Assembly (NCBI GenBank): GCA_025965495.1
Contig: JAOPWW010000363.1
Location: 1 to 9,103, forward strand
Origin: Frankiales bacterium
GTDB taxonomy: Bacteria > Actinomycetota > Actinomycetes > Mycobacteriales > SCTD01
Length of the DNA: 9,103 nucleotides
Reading direction: 5' to 3'
Below the pieces are notes generated by a model. That model made no database searches. It had not been told where the DNA came from and was given only the letters and a program-made list of their open reading frames with translations. Shown one piece after another: positions 1-6,600 of the stretch (position 1 is its first letter; each line of letters opens with the position of its first letter). Position numbers and translations under genes: made by a program.

Positions 1-641
1 CGCTCGAGCCGCAGCGCCAGGTCGGTCAGGGCCTCGAGGTCCATCCGGCGTCGTCGCAGCTCGCGCTCGTTGACCGCCGACAGCGCCGACGTCGAGACGG
101 CGACCAGCCACAGGACCAGCACGAAGACGGCGAGCCGCTCGTTCTCGGTGCCGCCGATGCCGCGCACCGCGCCGACCGGGCCGGTGGAGGGGAGGACGTC
201 CCCCTGGACGGCGTTCATGGCGGCGAACAGCAGCAGCGAGTGCCACATCGCGAGCTTCAGGCCGGTCCGGTAGGACGCGAGCAGGCTGACCGCCCCGAGG
301 TGCAGCAGCACCAGGTAGCGCAGGGGGCTGGTCGTGCCGCCGGTCAGGTAGCTCACCCAGGCGAGCCACACGCCGTCGACCATGAGCAGCAGCGAGAACA
401 CCAGCACCACCCGCTCGCGCAGGAGCCGGGCGACGCCCTCGCCGAGCACGACGGCCAGCGCGTACGCCGCCGTCGCGCGCAGGGTGAGGTCGCGGCCGGG
501 AGCGACCGCGGCCGGCGCCACCGCGACGAGCAGGAGCACCAGGCCGACGGCGGCGGCCCGCAGGTACTGCGTGACCCGGAGCCGGTCGCTGATCGGGACC
601 GCCTCGACCGAGGCCAGGGGCACCGCGGGGCGACGGCTCAC
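1..641 (-). CDS. Multi-pass membrane sensor-like protein, N-terminal 213 residues (3' end outside window)
   Basis: I do not recognise a named gene. The visible part has a short basic N-terminus, then about six hydrophobic segments near residues 29-48, 54-71, 78-99, 108-124, 128-145 and 169-190. A charged helix follows (NERELRRRRMDLEALTDLAL, 191-210) and runs off the window. A membrane sensor module ending in such a helix usually feeds a cytoplasmic GAF, GGDEF, HD-GYP or histidine-kinase domain; which one is not visible. The GTG start at 641 is chosen because AGGAGG lies at 656-651, nine bases upstream. The start overlaps the TGA of the giant gene (GTGA), so translation is probably coupled. 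A second in-frame GTG at codon 7 lacks such a site. I am confident this is a membrane protein made with the giant gene, and only moderately confident that it is a signalling protein. A diguanylate cyclase is my first guess. Confidence 0.75.
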   Translation of the reverse strand, partial: MSRRPAVPLASVEAVPISDRLRVTQYLRAAAVGLVLLLVAVAPAAVAPGRDLTLRATAAYALAVVLGEGVARLLRERVVLVFSLLLMVDGVWLAWVSYLTGGTTSPLRYLVLLHLGAVSLLASYRTGLKLAMWHSLLLFAAMNAVQGDVLPSTGPVGAVRGIGGTENERLAVFVLVLWLVAVSTSALSAVNERELRRRRMDLEALTDLALRLE

Positions 642-3600
642 GCGGTCGCACCTCCTGCCAGGCCCGGGGCGCGGAGCACCGGTCCGAACTCGAGCTCGGG
701 CTCGGCCTCCACGGGTGCGGAGGCGAGCTTGGGGTCGCGCCGGTCGATGCGGCCCTGCACGAGCAGGAACGCGACGACGACGGCGAGGACCGCCAAGGGG
801 ACTGTCGGCTGCTTGGCGGCCCGCGTGAAGGTGTCTCCCAGGACACGTCCCAGTGCCTGCGGCACCTGGGCGGCGCTCGGGAGCGCGATCCGGTCCGGCA
901 TCGCCCGGCGCACGGCCTGCACGGCCCGCTCGACCGCACGGGCCGGGCCGCTGTCGCCCGCGCCGGGCACCAGGACGGGGGTCCGCTGCGCCGTCCGCAC
1001 CAGCGACGGGCCGACGGCCACGACCGTCCCCGGGCCGCCCGGCAGCACCGGGCCCTGCCGGGCGACGGTCGGGACGACCACGTCCGGGCGGGCGGGGTCG
1101 GCGGCCGGACGGGGGTCGGGCTGCGACGGCGTCGGGCGCTCGTCGACGACGCGCGGCGGGGCGACGGCCGCGGTGACCAGCCAGGAGCTGCGCCGGACCG
1201 GTCCGGCGTTGCCGGCGGCGTCGTGGACCTCGGCGCTGAGCACGTAGGTGCCGGGCCCGGTCACCGGGATGACGAACCCGTTCGTGCAGGCCTGCTGGTT
1301 GGCCAGAGGCTGGCCCGCGAGCACGACCGTGCACAGGACCGCGGCGTCGGCGGGCTGCTCGAAGGTCCAGGACAGGCTGCGCCCGCCGACGGCCAGGACG
1401 GGCCGGCCCGTGAAGACCACGCCAGCCGGGGCCGTCGTGTCGTAGCGGTAGCTGCCGCGCTCGACGTCGCCGAGGTTGCCCGCGGCGTCGCGGGTGCGGA
1501 GCTCGAGGACCCAGGTGCCGTCGGGCTGGCCCTCGAGGTCGAGCAGCAGCGACCGGCCGCACGTCGCCCAGCCGGCCCCGAGGACCGCGCCGTCGCGCAG
1601 GACCCGGCACTGCACCGGCGTGGCCTCGTCGGCGTCCCACGCCCAGGCCAGCGACGGGTCGTTGCCCGTGCCGCCGTCCGGCCCGGACGCGAGGACCGCC
1701 GGGGCCGGCCGGGTCGTGTCGAGGACGTACGTCGCGCGGCTGGCGGGACCCGGCTCGCCGGTGGCCCGGACGCTGCGGACCTCCAGGGCGTAGGCCCCGT
1801 CGTGCCGGCCGGTCAGGTCGGCCGTGTAGCTGCCGTCGTCGACCAGGCCCTGGGCGCCACCCGCGCGTGCCGTGCCGCAGGGGGCCCAGGCGCCGGGCAC
1901 GCCGTCGGGCCCGGACAGGCGGCACTGCAGGGCCTCGCCCGGCTCGACCTGGAGGCGCCAGGTCGGGGTGCGGTCGGAGCCGACGGCGGGCGGGAGCGCC
2001 TCGAAGCCGGCCAGCAGGCCCGCGGCGCGGTCGAGCCGGTAGTCGCCGGTCAGGGCGCCGCTGGCGTTCCCCGCCGCGTCGACGGCCCGGACCGAGACGC
2101 CGTAGACGCCGTCGGGGCTGCCCGCGAGGGCCGCGGTCCACGGGCTCGTGCAGGCGGCCCAGTCCAGCAGGACGGCGCCGGCGGCGGTGGTCCGGCACTG
2201 GCTGGTGGCGCCGTCGGGGACGGTCCAGGCCCAGGTCGGGGCGGTGCTGCTGCTCGGGCTGCCGGGCACCAGCGTCGCCGTCGGGGCGGCGGGCGGGGTG
2301 GTGTCGAGGACGTAGGAGACCTGCCGCGCCGGCCCCGGGTTCCCGGCCCGGTCGACGGCGCGGACCGTGAGCGTGTAGCTGCCGTCGGGTGCGCCGGCCA
2401 GGTCGAGGGTGAACGGGTTCGGGCACGGACCGGTCCGGACCACGGTGCTGCCGCGGGCCACGACGCAGGTCGCCGTCGAGCCCGGCTCGAGCACGAAGCT
2501 CCAGCGGGGGGAGCGGTCGGTGGACGGCCCGGTCGGCCCGACGACGGCGCCCGGCGCGGGCGGCGCGGTCCGGTCCAGCGTGTAGACGCTCGTGACGTCG
2601 CGGCCGGCGTTGCCCGCGGCGTCGACCGCCCGGACCGTCAGCGTGTACGACGCCGACGGGCGCCCGGTCAGGTCGGCCGTGTACGAGGTCGTGCACGGTG
2701 CCCAGTCCTGGACGACGGCGGTGCTCCCCGCGGTCGGGCCGGCCGTCGTGAGGCGGCACTCGAGGGTCGTGCCGGCGTCGGCCGCGATCAGCCAGGTCGG
2801 GGTCGTGTCGGGCGCCGGCGAGCCGGGGGCGGCGACCCGGACGGCGCTCGGCGCGACGGTGTCGAGGACGTACGGGGAGCGCTGCTCGGTGCCGGCGTTG
2901 CCCGCGGCGTCGGTGAGGCGCACGACGAGGACGTACGTGCCGTCGTCGGCGCCGGTGAGGTCGACCGGGAACGGCTCGCCCTGGACCGAGACGGCGCAGG
3001 GCGCGTACGCCTGCCGCACGACGGTGCCGGCCAGCACCTCGCACTGGGCGGTGACGCCGTCCTCGGCGGACGCGAGCACCCAGGTGGGCGTACGGGTCGA
3101 GCTCGGCGACGGCGGGGCCGTGACGGTGGCGGGGGCCGCGCCGACGGTGTCCAGCACGTAGCGCGACGTGCTGACGGAGCTGACGTTGCCGGCGGCGTCG
3201 GGGACCCGGACCGACAGGACGTAGGTGCCGTCGGGCGCGGTCCCGAGGTCGGCCGTGTAGTGGCCGTCGCAGGTGCGCCAGTCCGCCAGGACGACCGTGC
3301 CGCGGGTGAGCCGGCACTCGGCCGGCGTCGGGGACACGACCGTCCAGGTCGGGGTGCGGCCCGTGCCCGGGCTGGCCGGCGCGGTGACCACCGCGGCCTC
3401 GGGGGCCGTCGCGTCCAGCACGTAGGTGGCGACGGCGGGGTCGCTCGTACCGCCCGCCCGGTCGGTCGCGCGGACCGCGACCCGGTAGCTGCCGTCGGGG
3501 AGCCCGGTCAGGTCCGCCGTGAACGGGCTGGTGCACCCGCCGTCGAACACGACGACGGAGTCCGGACGGCGCACCCGGCACGTCGTCGTGGCGTCGGCCT

Positions 3601-6600
3601 CGGCGGTGAAGGAGAAGCGCGGCCGGTGCGACGGGTTGGGCGAGGCCGGCACGTCGGTGAGCACCGGCCGGGCCGGCGGCGTCGTGTCGAGGACGTGGAC
3701 CGTCGTCGAGGTCGGGCCCGTGTTCCCGGCGAGGTCGGTGACGCGCACGGCCAGCGTGTACGCCCCGTCCGGGAGGTCGGCGAGGTCGACGACGGCCGGG
3801 CTGCTGCACGGCTGCCAGTCCTGGACGACGGTGCTCCCGCGGGTGACCCGGCAGCTCGCGACGTCGTCGCCGGAGGTGCCGAAGGAGAACGACGGCGCGC
3901 GGTCGCGGCTGGGGCTCGGGGGCGCGACGACGAGGGGCGCCAGCGGCGCGGTGGTGTCCAGCACGTAGGTGGCGCGGCCGGGAGGGCTGACCCCGCCGGC
4001 CGCGTCGGTGGCCCGGACCTCGAGCACGTACGTGCCTTCGGCGGTCAGGGTCGTGTCGTAGGGGAACGCGCACGGCGTCCAGCCCGGGACGGTCCCGGCG
4101 GGAGCGGTGAGGCGGCACTCGAGGGTCGCGCCCTCCTCCGCGACGACCGACCAGGTCGGCTCGGCGTCCCGGCCGGGGCTCGTGGGCGCGGACAGCTGGG
4201 GCGCCGCGGGCGCGACGGTGTCGAGGACCCAGCCGGCGCTGCTCCCGGCCGGGCCGACGTTGCCGGCGGCGTCGGTCAGGCGGACCTCGGCGGTCCAGGT
4301 CCCGTCCGTGTCGAGCGCGGCGGTCCACGGCGAGGTGCACGGGGCGAAGGAGCCGGCCGGGCCGCCGACCCGCAGGACCCGGCAGGAGGCCGTCGCGCCG
4401 GCCTCGCCGGTGAACGCGATGCCGGGGGCGGGGTCGCGCGACGGTCCCGCCGGGCCCGTGACCGACGGGGCGACCGGCGCGGTGCGGTCGAGCACGTAGG
4501 GCACGGAGCGGCCGGCCGGGCCGGTGTTGAGGGCCAGGTCGGTCAGGCGCACCGACAGCACGTACGCGCCGTCGGCCTGTCCCGACAGGTCGCGCCCGAC
4601 CGTGCTCCCGCACGCCGCCCAGTCCTGCACGACGACGCCGTCGCGGCTGGTCGCGCACTCGGCCGTCACGTCGGCGGGCAGGACGAACGACCACGACGGC
4701 GACGCCGACGTCGACGGACCGGTGGGACCGTCCACGGCGGGCGCCATCGGCGCGGTCCGGTCCAGCAGGTAACCGGGGCTGCTGCCGGCCGGGCCGGTGT
4801 TGCCGGCGGCGTCGACCATCCGTGCCTGCAGGACGTGCGTGCCGTCGCCGGACAGGGTGCGGGCGACGGTGCTGCCGCAGGCCGACCAGTCGGTGGCGTC
4901 CGGACCGACGAGGCGGCACTCCACCGACGCGCCCGGCTCGCCCGCGACGGTCCACGTGACGCTCGGCTGCTTGCTCGGGCCGGTCGGACCGAGGACGGAC
5001 GGCGCCCCGGGGGCGGAGGTGTCGAGCAGGTACGGCGCCGACAGCGAGGTCGAGGTGTTGCCGGCGGCGTCGGTCAGCTCGACCTCGAGCTGGTAGGTGC
5101 CGTCGCTCGGGAGCGTCGTCGCGTAGGCGCCGGTGCAGCCGCTCCACGCACCGGCGACGCCGGCGGCGACCAGGCGGCAGCGGGCCGTGCCCTCGCCCGA
5201 GAAGGTCCACACGGCCGACGCGATGCGGCCGGTCCCGGTCGGGCCGCTGACCGCGGCCGGGGCCGGGCGGGTGCCGTCGTAGGTGTATGCGGCGCTGGTG
5301 CCGGCGTCGCCGGTGTTGCCGGCGGCGTCGGTCAGGCGGACCTCGGCGGTGTACGTGCCGTCGCCGGGCAGGGCGGGGGAGAACGTCCCGCCGGAGCACG
5401 GCGCGAAGGCGCCGCCCGGCAGGAGGCGGCACTCCGCCGTCGTGCCCCCGACGACCGGCCAGCTCCAGCGGGGGGCGGCGTCGTTGCCGAGGCCGGAGGG
5501 GCCGGTGACGACGGGCGCGCCGGGGGGCGCCGTGTCGAGCAGGTAGGTCGCGGCGGCGTACGGGCCGGTGTTGCCGAGGCTGTCGACGGCGCGCACCCGC
5601 AGGGTCCAGGCGCCGTCGACGGCGGTGCGCAGGTCGGCCGTGTAGGGCGCCGTGCAGGGCGAGGACAGCGCGGTCCGGCCCGGCGGGTCGAGGGCGCACT
5701 CGAGCCGCGCCCCCGCCTCGGCGGTGACGGTGAAGACCGGCGCACGGCTCGTGCCCGTCGCCGGGACGGTGACGACGGGGGCGTCCGGCGCGGTGACGTC
5801 GACCTCGTACAGCGCGCTGCTGGCGGTGCCGCTGCTGTTCCCGGCGGGGTCGGTGAGGGTGACCTGCAGGGCGTACGTGCCGCTGCCCGGCAGGCTCGCG
5901 TCGTAGCTGTTGCCGGTGCAAGTGACCGGTGCGGCGACGGTGTCCCTGACCAGCGCGCAGGTCGGCGTCCCCGTGCCGGTCCAGGTCCAGGTGACGGAGG
6001 TCTGCGTCGACCGGACGGTCGGTCCGGTCACGACGGGCAGGCCGGGGGCGGTCGCGTCGTAGGCGTAGGTGCCGGCGTAGGTCGACGTCGTGGCGTTGCC
6101 CAGAGCGTCCTCGAGCCGGACCTGAACGGTGTAGTCGCCGTCGGCGGGCAGCACCGGGCTGAAGGTGCCGCCGGCGCAGGCCACCGCGGCCCCGACGACG
6201 CCGTCGCGCACCAGGGCGCAGGTCGCGGCCGCCGGGACCTCCGAGGAGCTCCAGCTCCAGGTCGGCGGGGTGTGGCCGGGGCCGGCGGGGCCGGTGACGA
6301 CCAGGCTCGGGCCGGTGCGGTCGAGCCGGTAGGTCGCCGTGGCGACGGGGCTGCGGTTGCCGGCCGCGTCGATGCTCGTCACCGACAGGGCGTACGTGCC
6401 GTCCGGCCGGCCGACCAGGGGCATCGTGGCCGGCGTCGTGCAGGCGGGGTCGAGGACCTGCACGGTCGGGTCCGCGGCCGCGGTGACCAGGCACTCGACG
6501 CGCGACCCCGTCGGGTCGGTGGCCAGGTCCCAGGCGGGAGCGGTCGTCGTGGCGGCCGCCGCCTGCCGAGCCGTGAGGACCGGGGCGTCCGGCGGGACCG

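Noticed and set aside
641..1171. Sortase-type (LPXTG) wall anchor at the C-terminus of the giant protein
   Set aside because: There is no LPXTG or related motif before the membrane helix, and the tail after it is 37 residues long, too long for a sortase signal.
240..1247. Several plus-strand open frames of 70-340 codons between 70 and 1250
   Set aside because: They lie opposite the membrane gene and the C-terminus of the giant gene, have Arg/Ala/Pro-rich shadow translations, and lack starts with binding sites or recognisable domains.
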